DNA of 64,000 nucleotides, taken from G965207345 sp965207345. Lineage in GTDB: Bacteria; Pseudomonadota; Gammaproteobacteria; PS1; Pseudothioglobaceae. The DNA lies in NCBI GenBank assembly GCA_965207345.1, contig OZ242280.1, forward strand, positions 1,116,001-1,180,000, written 5' to 3'. This document shows, in pieces, positions 54,804 to 63,779 of this stretch. The first letter of the stretch is position 1. Every line of letters begins with the position of its first letter. Under the pieces are notes generated by a model. The model worked only from the letters and a program-made list of their open reading frames with translations, ran no database searches and was not told the origin of the DNA. The translations under genes were made by a program, and so were the position numbers.

Positions 54804-56056
54804 TGTCAGAAATTCGTAACTACACACTTAATTTTGGTCCGCAGCATCCTGCAGCACATGGGGTGCTTCGTCTTATTTTAGAGATGAATGGAGAAGTTGT
54901 TGAACATGCGGATCCACATATTGGCTTGCTACATAGAGGAACAGAAAAACTTGCAGAGAGTAAACCTTATAATCATTCTATTGGTTATATGGATAGGTTG
55001 GATTATGTTTCAATGATGTGTAATGAGCACGCTTATGTAATGGCGCTTGAAAAAATGCTTGGTATCATAGTGCCAAAACGTGCTTTATACATCCGTGTGC
55101 TTTTTGATGAAATAACACGTATTTTAAACCATTTAATGTGGCTTGGCACACATGCACTTGATGTTGGTGCGATGAGTGTGTTTTTGTATGCATTTCGTGA
55201 AAGAGAAGATTTAATGGATTGTTATGAAGCAGTATCTGGCTCAAGAATGCATGCAACTTACTACCGTCCGGGCGGGGTTTATCGTGATTTACCAGAAGAA
55301 ATGCCAAAATATAAACCATCTAAAGTGCGCACACAAAAAGAAATAGACGCACTCAATGAAAATCGTAATGGTTCACTGCTTGATTTTATTGAAAGTTTTA
55401 GCATACATTTTCCGCAGAAAATAAATGAGTATTCTGATTTACTCACGCATAATCGTATTTGGAAGCAGAGACTTGTTAACATTGGTGTTGTCAGCAGTGT
55501 GCGAGCAAAAGCACTTGGTTTTACGGGCCCTATGCTCAGAGGCTCGGGCGTTGCTTGGGATTTACGCAAGAAACAACCTTATGCCGTATATGATGAGCTA
55601 GATTTTGATATACCTATCGGCACAACAGGAGATTGCTATGATCGCTATTTAGTGCGTATGGAGGAAATGCGCCAATCTAATCGTATTATAGGTCAATGTA
55701 TTAAGTGGCTTAGAGAAAATCCTGGCGTTGTAATGAGTGCTAATCATAAAGTTACACCTCCAAATATGAAAGAAATGAAAAATGATATGGAATCTCTTAT
55801 TCATCATTTTAAATTATTTAGTGAAGGTTATAGTTTGCCAGTAGGTGAAGTGTATAGCGCTGTTGAGCATCCTAAAGGTGAGTTTGGTATTTATTTAGTT
55901 TCTGATGGGGCTAATAAACCATATCGCATTAAAATTCGTGCTGCAGGCTTTGCACATCTTTCTGCAATCAATGAAATGGTAAAAGGACACATGCTTGCAG
56001 ATGTAGTTACTATTATTGGCACGCAAGATATTGTTTTTGGCGAGATTGATCGATGA
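54803..56056 (+). CDS. nuoD: NADH-quinone oxidoreductase subunit D
   Basis: NuoD forms the quinone pocket with NuoB. The 417-residue protein starts MSEIRNYTLNFGPQHPAAHG, with the family motif GPQHPAAHGVLRL, and keeps HIGLLHRGTEKL (about 41-52) and the C-terminal FGEIDR. I chose ATG 54803 over a frame opening four codons upstream because it gives the standard N-terminus and couples to the preceding stop. Confidence 0.96.
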   Translation: MSEIRNYTLNFGPQHPAAHGVLRLILEMNGEVVEHADPHIGLLHRGTEKLAESKPYNHSIGYMDRLDYVSMMCNEHAYVMALEKMLGIIVPKRALYIRVLFDEITRILNHLMWLGTHALDVGAMSVFLYAFREREDLMDCYEAVSGSRMHATYYRPGGVYRDLPEEMPKYKPSKVRTQKEIDALNENRNGSLLDFIESFSIHFPQKINEYSDLLTHNRIWKQRLVNIGVVSSVRAKALGFTGPMLRGSGVAWDLRKKQPYAVYDELDFDIPIGTTGDCYDRYLVRMEEMRQSNRIIGQCIKWLRENPGVVMSANHKVTPPNMKEMKNDMESLIHHFKLFSEGYSLPVGEVYSAVEHPKGEFGIYLVSDGANKPYRIKIRAAGFAHLSAINEMVKGHMLADVVTIIGTQDIVFGEIDR

Positions 56057-56214
56057 GCAACTTAGTAAGGCAAAAACACTTAAAAAGAAGTGTAAACACC
56101 GTCGTAATTGATAGAAATAAATTTGATTCTGCTAAAGGCAATATAGTTGGTTTTGCTAAAAGAAAAATATTAGAATATTTCCAGGAATTATTGGGGAGGC
56201 ATTATGTCTATTAA
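56053..56214 (+). CDS. possible small ORF between nuoD and nuoE
   Basis: A 53-codon frame starts with ATG overlapping the nuoD stop (ATGA) and encodes a basic peptide (MSNLVRQKHLKRSVNTV...GRHYVY) that I do not recognise. It fills most of an unusual 212-base gap in an otherwise tight operon. A further 23-codon frame (56204-56275) starts behind a strong GGGGAGG and runs into nuoE. Either could be a real small gene, a relic, or a device for translating nuoE. Confidence 0.35.
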   Translation: MSNLVRQKHLKRSVNTVVIDRNKFDSAKGNIVGFAKRKILEYFQELLGRHYVY

Positions 56215-56268
56215 CAGTTTTTCTGAGAAAAATAAAATAATTAAGATAGTTTTAGATAAAATAAACGT

Positions 56269-56751
56269 GTGTTAATCTCAGAAGATGCAAAAAAGCAAAT
56301 TGATAGTTGGATTGTAAAATATCCTGCTAAGAGAAAGCGCTCTGCATTGATAGCTGCGCTTAAAATCACACAAGATGAAAACGGTGGTTATTTGAATGAA
56401 AAAATCATTAGTGCAGTAGCAGACTACTTAGAAATAGAAAAAATATCGGCACAAGAAGTGGCAACTTTTTATGCAATGTATGAGCATAAAAAGATTGGTA
56501 AATATAAAATATGTGTGTGTCATAATATTTCGTGTATGTTAAATGGCGCTGATGAGCTTATTAGTTATTTGGAGAAAAAATTAAATATTAAAGTAGGAGA
56601 AACAAGTGCCGATGGTCTTTTTACACTTAAAAAAGTAGAATGTTTAGCAGCATGTGTGGGCGCACCAATGATGCAAATTGGTGATACTTATTATGAAAAC
56701 CTAACACCTGGTAGAATAGATGAGATTCTAGACAACCTAGCACTTTTTTAG
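56269..56751 (+). CDS. nuoE: NADH-quinone oxidoreductase subunit E
   Basis: NuoE holds the 2Fe-2S cluster N1a next to NuoF. The 160-residue protein has KRSALIAALKITQDENGGYL (about 23-42), VATFYAMYEHKKIGKY (about 64-79), and the cluster ligands in CVCHNISC (about 82-89) and VECLAACVGAP (about 123-133). The start is GTG at 56269, which gives the usual N-terminus. It has no good ribosome-binding site of its own; a strong one lies 65-75 bases upstream before another ATG. Confidence 0.93.
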   Translation: MLISEDAKKQIDSWIVKYPAKRKRSALIAALKITQDENGGYLNEKIISAVADYLEIEKISAQEVATFYAMYEHKKIGKYKICVCHNISCMLNGADELISYLEKKLNIKVGETSADGLFTLKKVECLAACVGAPMMQIGDTYYENLTPGRIDEILDNLALF

Positions 56752-56788
56752 GTTAGAATAACCATCCTATCAAAAAAAGGAGTAGCTT

Positions 56789-57205
56789 ATGTTAGAGCAT
56801 AGCGATAAAAATTTTCAAATTTATCCAACGCACCGTGTGGTGTCTTTTTTTGAAAAGCGCACAGATGCCGACCAAGTTGTTAAAGACTTAATTAAAGCAG
56901 GTTTTGAGGATGATTTGATAGATGAATCAATCGGAGAAGAGGGTTTAAGGTTTCTAGACCCAGATGCAAAACATCATGGACTAATCACTAAGGTAGTTCG
57001 TGCCTGGCATAAACTTGCAAAAGGCGAAGAGCAAGCCTATATTGAGCGTGTTAAAAGAGAACTTACAGCAGGGCATGTGCTTGTTAGTGTTCCAGTATTA
57101 GATGAAAAAGCTTGTCATCAAGTTGCTGATATTTTAAAAGCACGCAATGGTTATTTTGTTCGTTATTATGGCATATTCCATATTGAAAATTTGGATAACG
57201 AATAA
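56789..57205 (+). CDS. general-stress-protein-like domain protein inside the nuo operon
   Basis: The 138-residue soluble protein has the alternating pattern of the YflT/general stress 17M-like group: HRVVSFFEKRTDADQVVKDLIKAGF (about 16-40), a central KHHGLITKVVRAW and ...HVLVSVPVLDEKACHQVADILKARNG (about 95-120). Similar two-half ferredoxin-like proteins are stress-induced in other bacteria; no mechanism is known. A clear AGGAG lies before its ATG. It separates nuoE from nuoF, where 150 further bases follow without a gene. Confidence 0.7.
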   Translation: MLEHSDKNFQIYPTHRVVSFFEKRTDADQVVKDLIKAGFEDDLIDESIGEEGLRFLDPDAKHHGLITKVVRAWHKLAKGEEQAYIERVKRELTAGHVLVSVPVLDEKACHQVADILKARNGYFVRYYGIFHIENLDNE

Positions 57206-57359
57206 TTTTTATTATTGATAAAAATCTAGATGAAAAATGGGAAAGGTGTTTACTTCACTTGACGTGTCTTTTTCGTTTACATTCTTTTTTTAAAACTACC
57301 TCTAGATTAAGTAATTATTTTATTTAGCTAGTATGAATCATTGACATTAAATTTAGACA

Positions 57360-58631
57360 ATGAACGAAGTTTGTTTTAAAAATTTAACCAAAAAAAATAC
57401 CGCATCGCTTGCAACTTATGAAAAAACTGGCGGTTATCAGGTGTGGCGCAAAATATTAGCTGGCACAATAAGTGCACAAACTATTATTGATGAATTAAAA
57501 AAATCTGGTCTAAGGGGGCGTGGCGGCGCAGGTTTTCCAACAGGTTTAAAATGGAGCTTTATGCCAAAGGCACATGCGGGACAAAAATATGTGATATGTA
57601 ATTCAGACGAGGGCGAACCCGGCACTTGTAAAGATAGAGATATTTTGCGCTATAATCCGCATGCCGTAATTGAAGGTATGGCAATCGGTAGCTTTGTTAT
57701 GCGTACTAGTATTGGTTATAACTATATACGCGGTGAGTTTATTGAACCTTATAAAGTTTTTGAGCGTGCGCTCACTGAAGCTTATGCAGTAGGCTTGCTC
57801 GGTAAAAATATTAAAAATAGCGGTATTGATTTTGATTTATATACGCACTTAGGTGCAGGCGCTTATATTTGTGGTGAAGAAACTGCATTGTTAGAATCAA
57901 TTGAAGGTAAAAAAGGTCAACCTAGGTTTAAGCCACCATTTCCTGCTAATGTGGGTTTATTTGGCAAGCCGACAACCATTAATAACACCGAAACTTTTGC
58001 AAGTGTGCCTGATATTATTTTAAAAGGTAGTCAGTGGTTTTCTGATTTAGGTGTTGAAAATTCAGGTGGATGCAAAATTTTTTCTCTAACAGGACATGTA
58101 AAAAATCCAGCCAATTTTGAGCTGGCAATGGGAATTCCTTTTGAAGATTTACTTAAAATGGCAGGTGGTTTGCATTCTGGGAGAATGTTAAAAGCCGTTA
58201 TTCCCGGTGGTTCTTCTACACCCATCCTGCCTGCTAAAGTGGCAATGTCAATGACGATGGATTATGATAGTGTTGAAAAAGCAGGTTCTATGCTCGGTAC
58301 AGGTTCAGTGATTATTATGGATAATAGCACTTGTATGGTTAAAGTACTCACGCGTCTTACGCATTTTTACTATGATGAATCTTGTGGGCAATGCACACCA
58401 TGTCGGGAGGGCACAGGCTGGATTTATCGTGTACTAAAACGTATTACAGAGGCTAAAGGTAAAATGTCTGATTTAGATCTACTGCAGCGTATTCAAGATG
58501 GTATTATGGGCAATACTATTTGTGCATTTGGCGATGCGGCGGCTGTTCCTGTTGAGAGTTTTATTCGTCATTTTAGAGAAGAATTTGAATATTATATAAA
58601 GCATGGCAAAAGCATAGTAAAAGAAAGCTAA
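57360..58631 (+). CDS. nuoF: NADH-quinone oxidoreductase subunit F
   Basis: NuoF binds NADH, FMN and cluster N3. The 423-residue protein has GRGGAGFPTGLKWSFMP (about 53-69), CNSDEGEPGTCKDR (about 80-93), the FMN-region GAGAYICGEETALLESIEG (about 164-182) and cysteine ligands in ESCGQCTPCREGTGW (about 340-354). Confidence 0.96.
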   Translation: MNEVCFKNLTKKNTASLATYEKTGGYQVWRKILAGTISAQTIIDELKKSGLRGRGGAGFPTGLKWSFMPKAHAGQKYVICNSDEGEPGTCKDRDILRYNPHAVIEGMAIGSFVMRTSIGYNYIRGEFIEPYKVFERALTEAYAVGLLGKNIKNSGIDFDLYTHLGAGAYICGEETALLESIEGKKGQPRFKPPFPANVGLFGKPTTINNTETFASVPDIILKGSQWFSDLGVENSGGCKIFSLTGHVKNPANFELAMGIPFEDLLKMAGGLHSGRMLKAVIPGGSSTPILPAKVAMSMTMDYDSVEKAGSMLGTGSVIIMDNSTCMVKVLTRLTHFYYDESCGQCTPCREGTGWIYRVLKRITEAKGKMSDLDLLQRIQDGIMGNTICAFGDAAAVPVESFIRHFREEFEYYIKHGKSIVKES

Positions 58632-58660
58632 TTTTTGATTGATTAATTTTTTAAATCAAT

Positions 58661-60952
58661 ATGGCATTAACAATAAAAATTAACGATAATCCTTATCTTG
58701 CAGAAGCAGGTGAAACAGTGATTGCAGTTGCAGATAGGGTTGGGGTTAATATCCCAAGATTTTGTTACCATAAAAATTTAAGCATTGCTGCGAACTGCCG
58801 TATGTGTCTGATTGAAGTAGCGGGTGTTTCTAAAACACAACCAGCTTGTTCTACACCTGTTTCTGATGGCATGAAAGTTTATACGTATTCTACTTTGGCT
58901 AAAAAATCGCAAAAAGCGGTGATGAGTTTTTTACTCATTAATCATCCCCTAGATTGCCCTATCTGCGATCAAGGCGGAGAATGTGAATTGCAAGATGTTG
59001 CCCTAACTTATGGGCGTGATGCTTCTGATTTTAGGGAAAGTAAGCGCACTATGGCTGATAAAGATTTAGGTGCACTCATACAAACAGATATGACGCGTTG
59101 TATTCATTGCACACGTTGCATACGTTTTGGCAAAGAGATTGCTGGTATTGTTGAAATGGGTGGCACAGGTAGGGGGGAGCATTTAAGTATTGAACCATAT
59201 TTAGAATTGGGAATTGATTCTGAATTATCAGGTAATATAATTGATATTTGCCCTGTTGGCGCACTAACCTCAAAACCATTTCGTTATACAATACGTAGCT
59301 GGCAAATGATGTCACATTCTAGCATTTCCAGACATGACAGCGTAGGCAGTCATCTTTGGGTGCAATCTTATAATAACGAAGTCAAACGTGTTGTAGCTAG
59401 AGAAAATGAAGCACTTAATGAAACTTGGATTGCCGATAGGGATCGTTTTTCTTATGAAGGTTTAAAACACCCAAATCGTTTACTAGCTCCTAAGATTAAA
59501 ATAGAAAATATTTGGCAAACAGTAAGTTGGGAGGTGGCACTTGCTTTTGTTGCTAAAAGATTATCAAAAATACTAAAAACCCATCATGCTAAGCAATTTG
59601 CAGCACTCAGCGCGCCGAGTGCAACTTTAGAAGAATTTTATTTATTAGAAAAACTAGTGCGTGCTTTAGGTTCGCCGCACTTAGATCATCGTTTGCATCA
59701 GCTAGACTTTGACAGTGCAAGTTATTTTCCTTCTAACATTAACCTGAAAACTTTAGCACAATCTGATTATATTTTGATTATCGGTTCATATACGCGCTTA
59801 GAAGCACCCATGCTCCATCATCGCGTGCGTCAAGCAGCAAATAAAGGCGCAAAAATCATTTTTATTAATGTTGCTCATTTTGATTTTAATATTATAAATA
59901 GCACACAAATTATCACCTCACTTCCTGAAATAAATCTTCAATTAGCTGGAATTTTAAAAGCCTTAATGCAGATAAATGACATAAAAATACCAGAAAATTT
60001 AGCACAGATCTTAATTTCAAAAACACATCAAAATATTGCCCAAAATTTAACCAAAGCAAAAAAAAGTGCACTTATAATTGGTGAGCATATATCATTCTCT
60101 AAAACTTATAGTGTTTGTGCACAGCTAGCAAAACACATTGCTCATTTAAGTAATTCAGGCATTATCAACGCAGCTATGAAAGCAAATGCACATAGTGCCT
60201 ATTTTGCTAAAATGTTGCCAAGAGGTAAGGAAGGGTATACAACATCAGAGATATTGCAGAAAAATTTAAGAGCTTATTTGTTATTAGATATTTATCCTGA
60301 ATACGATTTAAACCAGGTAGAAACGGCAATAAGTGCTTTTAAACAAGCTGATTTTGTTCTTTCTCTTAATAGTTTTACAAGTGAAGTAATAAATGAATAT
60401 GCACATGCTATTTTGCCAATAGCAAGTTTTTTTGAAACTTCAGCCACACACATTAACTTAATTGGTGATTTAGAGTTTAGTCGTGCTAGTGCTCGTGCGC
60501 CGGGAGAGGCAAAACCTGCTTGGAAAGTTATTAAAGTGCTAGCAGATTTACTTGAAATAGCGCATTTTGATTATAGCAATGCACAACAAATTTATACAGA
60601 AATTAAATCAAATGTAAATATGGCGCACACAAAAGAAATAGCCATTGCCAATTTAATATTTACAAATACTAAAAGTAGCGAAAATAATAAAAACCCCACT
60701 ACACAAATAGAGACTATTTGGCAAAATAATCCTTATGCCATTGATGGTTTGTTGCGTCATTCAATCAGTCTAGCAAAAACAAAAATTGGCAAAATTAATA
60801 CGGCTAGAATGACTGAGAATACAGTAAAAAAATTGGCACTTGACAGTAAAAATAACTATCATAACGTACCAATTTTAATTGACAGCACTATGGCAGATAA
60901 TACGATATTTGTGCAAACTAATATCGCTAAATATCAGATAAAAGTGGAATAA
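58661..60952 (+). CDS. nuoG: NADH-quinone oxidoreductase subunit G
   Basis: The 763-residue subunit carries clusters N1b, N4 and N5. Ligands are seen in RFCYHKN...NCRMC (about 34-50), HPLDCPICDQGGEC (about 96-109), CIHCTRCIRF (about 147-156) and ICPVGAL (about 194-200). After that, where E. coli has the N7 cysteines, the sequence reads SSISRHDSVGSHL without Cys, so N7 is absent as in most bacteria and mitochondria. The C-terminal part is a molybdopterin-oxidoreductase-like domain without cofactor residues. Confidence 0.95.
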   Translation: MALTIKINDNPYLAEAGETVIAVADRVGVNIPRFCYHKNLSIAANCRMCLIEVAGVSKTQPACSTPVSDGMKVYTYSTLAKKSQKAVMSFLLINHPLDCPICDQGGECELQDVALTYGRDASDFRESKRTMADKDLGALIQTDMTRCIHCTRCIRFGKEIAGIVEMGGTGRGEHLSIEPYLELGIDSELSGNIIDICPVGALTSKPFRYTIRSWQMMSHSSISRHDSVGSHLWVQSYNNEVKRVVARENEALNETWIADRDRFSYEGLKHPNRLLAPKIKIENIWQTVSWEVALAFVAKRLSKILKTHHAKQFAALSAPSATLEEFYLLEKLVRALGSPHLDHRLHQLDFDSASYFPSNINLKTLAQSDYILIIGSYTRLEAPMLHHRVRQAANKGAKIIFINVAHFDFNIINSTQIITSLPEINLQLAGILKALMQINDIKIPENLAQILISKTHQNIAQNLTKAKKSALIIGEHISFSKTYSVCAQLAKHIAHLSNSGIINAAMKANAHSAYFAKMLPRGKEGYTTSEILQKNLRAYLLLDIYPEYDLNQVETAISAFKQADFVLSLNSFTSEVINEYAHAILPIASFFETSATHINLIGDLEFSRASARAPGEAKPAWKVIKVLADLLEIAHFDYSNAQQIYTEIKSNVNMAHTKEIAIANLIFTNTKSSENNKNPTTQIETIWQNNPYAIDGLLRHSISLAKTKIGKINTARMTENTVKKLALDSKNNYHNVPILIDSTMADNTIFVQTNIAKYQIKVE

Positions 60953-60956
60953 ATTA

Positions 60957-62003
60957 ATGTTAGATTCTTTTTATCAAATACTACCAGAACCTATTGCATT
61001 ATTTATTATTTTAGTTTTAAAAGCATTAATGGTTATTATGCCGCTCATGTTGGGTGTGGCTTATATGACCTATGCTGAGCGTAAGGTAATTGGCTATATG
61101 CAGTTAAGATTAGGGCCTAATCGTGTTGGCTATTATGGCTTATTACAACCCATTGCAGATGCTTTAAAATTATTATTTAAAGAAATTATTTTTCCCGAAA
61201 AAGCTAATATTTATCTTTATTTTATCGCACCAATATTAACAATTATGCCTGCAATTGCAGTGTGGGCAGTTATCCCTTTTGATGAAAACCTAGTAGTTAC
61301 AAACCTAGATGTTAGTTTACTTTATGTGCTTGCGATTAGCTCAGTTGCTGTTTATGGCATTATTTTTGCAGGCTGGGCTTCTAATTCTAAATATGCTTTG
61401 CTCGGTGCAATGCGCTCGGCAGCACTTTTAGTTTCTTATGAAATTGTTATTGGTTTTGCAGTAATTTCAGTTGTAATGATGGCTAGTTCTGTTAATTTAA
61501 GTGGAATTGTGAGTGCACAGATGGGTGGTTTTTGGCATTGGTATTGGCTACCACTGCTACCGATTTTGGTCATATTTTTTATTTCTGCACTGGTTGAGAC
61601 AAATCGTGCACCATTTGATGTTGTAGAAGGTGAGAGTGAAATTGTTGGTGGCACGCACGTAGAATATTCGGGCATGTCTTTTGCAATTTTCTTTTTAGCG
61701 GAATATGCAAATATGATTTTTATGGCATTTTTAGTTACATTGATGTTCTTTGGCGGCTGGTTATCACCGTTTACCGCTATTCCTATTTTAGAGGATATAT
61801 TTGCTTTTGTGCCGGGCGTTGTCTGGATTATTCTTAAAGCAGTCATTTTATTATTCTTATTCTTATGGTTTAGAGCTACTTTTCCACGCTTTCGCTATGA
61901 TCAAATTATGCGTCTTTGTTGGAAAATATTTTTACCTTTTACTATTGTTTGGATATTTGTGGTAGCACTTATGACACAACTTAAGATTGGAATTTGGTTT
62001 TAA
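60957..62003 (+). CDS. nuoH: NADH-quinone oxidoreductase subunit H
   Basis: The 348-residue membrane subunit links the quinone site to the pump. It has about eight helices, with YAERKVIGYMQLRLGPNRVG (about 44-63), the loop EIIFPEKAN and VETNRAPFDVVEGESEIVGG (about 214-233), the latter carrying the conserved acidic residues. It starts four bases after the nuoG stop. Confidence 0.96.
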   Translation: MLDSFYQILPEPIALFIILVLKALMVIMPLMLGVAYMTYAERKVIGYMQLRLGPNRVGYYGLLQPIADALKLLFKEIIFPEKANIYLYFIAPILTIMPAIAVWAVIPFDENLVVTNLDVSLLYVLAISSVAVYGIIFAGWASNSKYALLGAMRSAALLVSYEIVIGFAVISVVMMASSVNLSGIVSAQMGGFWHWYWLPLLPILVIFFISALVETNRAPFDVVEGESEIVGGTHVEYSGMSFAIFFLAEYANMIFMAFLVTLMFFGGWLSPFTAIPILEDIFAFVPGVVWIILKAVILLFLFLWFRATFPRFRYDQIMRLCWKIFLPFTIVWIFVVALMTQLKIGIWF

Positions 62004-62061
62004 ATTACCAGATATAATTTTTTGAATATATTTATAAGAATACAAATTTTAAAAGAAGAAA

Positions 62062-62553
62062 ATGAACCTCCTACTTAAAAATATTTATAAAATTTTTACT
62101 CTAAAAGAATTGCGCACAGGTTTAGGTGTTACTGCAAAAAAGCTTGTTAGCCGTAAAATTACCACTCAATATCCTGAAGAAACTATTCCTATTTCACCTA
62201 GATTTAGAGGTTTGCACGCACTAAGGCGCTATCCTAGTGGTGAAGAGCGTTGTATTGCTTGTAAACTATGTGAGGCAGTTTGTCCTGCAAATGCAATTAC
62301 AATTGAATCGGAAACACGAAAAGATGGCACAAGGCGTACAACCAAATATGATATTGATTTATTTAAATGTATTTTTTGTGGTTTTTGTGAAGAATCTTGT
62401 CCAGTTGATGCTATTGTTGAAACACAAATACTTGATTATGCTTTTGAATCAAGAAAAGGTAGTATTTTAACTAAAAAAGATCTACTTGAAATTGGCGATC
62501 AATGCGAAAAACAATTAGATAAAAGCAAAGCACAGGATACTAAATATCTTTAA
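62062..62553 (+). CDS. nuoI: NADH-quinone oxidoreductase subunit I
   Basis: The 163-residue ferredoxin-like subunit has two 4Fe-4S motifs: CIACKLCEAVCPANAI (about 66-81) and CIFCGFCEESCPVDAI (about 105-120), forming N6a and N6b. Position and length are standard. Confidence 0.96.
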   Translation: MNLLLKNIYKIFTLKELRTGLGVTAKKLVSRKITTQYPEETIPISPRFRGLHALRRYPSGEERCIACKLCEAVCPANAITIESETRKDGTRRTTKYDIDLFKCIFCGFCEESCPVDAIVETQILDYAFESRKGSILTKKDLLEIGDQCEKQLDKSKAQDTKYL

Positions 62554-62594
62554 ATGTTATTTCTTTAAATATCATAAAATTTAATTGATTTAGT

Positions 62595-62783
62595 ATGAAA
62601 CAAAAAATTATTGATTTTTATAAAGATGAAAATTCAGATTGGGTGGCTTTGCTAAGTTGTGGGCATACGCAACACACCCGCCATAATCCACCTTGGCAAA
62701 ATAGAAAATGGGTTTTAAATATAAAAACGCGTCAGCAGAAAATTGGCACATTACTCGTATGCAAAATTTGCGATAAAACATAG
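62595..62783 (+). CDS. DUF3565-type small protein inside the nuo operon
   Basis: The 62-residue protein matches the DUF3565 pattern: FYKDENSDWVALLSCGHTQHTRHNPPW, then WVLN, and LLVCKICDKT at the end. The CGH-x-QH and final CxxC residues could bind a metal. I recall this family from many gamma- and betaproteobacteria, usually as a lone gene with no proven function. Here it lies between nuoI and nuoJ, with 35-41 base gaps on both sides, and should be on the complex I transcript. Confidence 0.8.
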   Translation: MKQKIIDFYKDENSDWVALLSCGHTQHTRHNPPWQNRKWVLNIKTRQQKIGTLLVCKICDKT

Positions 62784-62818
62784 GCGATATGTGCAGTATT
62801 ATCATATTTAGATAACAA

Positions 62819-63442
62819 ATGGCATTTGAAACATTAGTATTTTTTTGGTTTGCTTTTTGGCTTGTATTTGCCTCAGCCGGTATGATTATGTCAAGAAATA
62901 TAGTGCGTTCTATTTTATTACTTATTCTATCTTTTTTTAGTGCTGCTTGTCTTTGGTTATTACTAGAAAGTGAATTTTTGGCTATCACGCTCATTTTGGT
63001 TTATGTGGGGGCAATTATGGTGCTTTTTTTGTTTGTGGTAATGATGCTTGATGTAGTTAAAGCAGAAAAACGCGCTAAATTTACTGGTTATTTACCACTT
63101 GGTATTATTATTGCAATTGTGGTAATTAGTGAAATAAGTTTAGTTTTAGGTCCTGAGCAATTCGGTTTAGACCTAATCCCTGCACCTGAGCGGCATTTAG
63201 CAACTTATAGTAATGTTACGGAGTTAGCACTTGAGCTTTATACCATTTATGCTTATCCTTTTGAATTAGCAGCAGTGTTATTACTTGTTGCTATTGTTTC
63301 TGCTATTACACTTGTGCACCGTGAAAAAAAGCAACGTTTAGTGCAAAACATACGTGAGCAAGTTGAGGTTAAACCAGAAGATAGATTAAAAATTATTAAA
63401 ATGAAAACAGAACCTAAAAATAGGCAGAGGCAAGATGCTTAG
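62819..63442 (+). CDS. nuoJ: NADH-quinone oxidoreductase subunit J
   Basis: The 207-residue membrane subunit has five helices and the conserved YVGAIMVLFLFVVMM segment (about 62-76), the pi-bulge helix TM3 that moves during proton pumping. A charged C-terminal tail follows. Its 3' end overlaps nuoK by eight bases. Confidence 0.94.
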   Translation: MAFETLVFFWFAFWLVFASAGMIMSRNIVRSILLLILSFFSAACLWLLLESEFLAITLILVYVGAIMVLFLFVVMMLDVVKAEKRAKFTGYLPLGIIIAIVVISEISLVLGPEQFGLDLIPAPERHLATYSNVTELALELYTIYAYPFELAAVLLLVAIVSAITLVHREKKQRLVQNIREQVEVKPEDRLKIIKMKTEPKNRQRQDA

Positions 63443-63749
63443 TTTGTCGCATTATTTAATTTTAAGTGCGGTTATTTTTTGCATCGGCTTAGCTGGTATT
63501 TTTATCAATCGCACAAATGTGATTATGCTACTGATGTGCATTGAGCTTATTTTGCTTGCAGTCAATACAAACTTTATTGCTTTTTCTTATTATCTAGCAA
63601 ATACAACTGGGCAAATTTTTGTATTCTTTATTTTAACTGTAGCAGCTGCTGAGGTTGTAATTGGTTTGGCAATCCTAGTGCTATTATTTAGAAGCAAAGC
63701 ATATCATCAATCCATTGAAATTGATGTTACAAGCACGCTTAAAGGTTAG
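63435..63749 (+). CDS. nuoK: NADH-quinone oxidoreductase subunit K
   Basis: The 104-residue subunit has three helices with MLLMCIELILLAVNTNFIAF (about 30-49, holding the conserved pump Glu) and a second Glu in VAAAEVVIGLAILVLL (about 69-84). It overlaps nuoJ by eight bases. Confidence 0.95.
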   Translation: MLSLSHYLILSAVIFCIGLAGIFINRTNVIMLLMCIELILLAVNTNFIAFSYYLANTTGQIFVFFILTVAAAEVVIGLAILVLLFRSKAYHQSIEIDVTSTLKG

Positions 63750-63779
63750 TGATAAAAACAAAAAATAGCCAATAAAGCC

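Noticed and set aside
56204..56275. A NuoE with a longer N-terminus starting at the strong site before 56204.
   Set aside because: The frame differs from nuoE and ends in TAA at 56273; NuoE from 56269 already has a full-length N-terminus.
57206..57359. A promoter before nuoF (TTGACG near 57258 with a TACATT).
   Set aside because: The spacing between the boxes is only about 13 bases, too short for a standard promoter.
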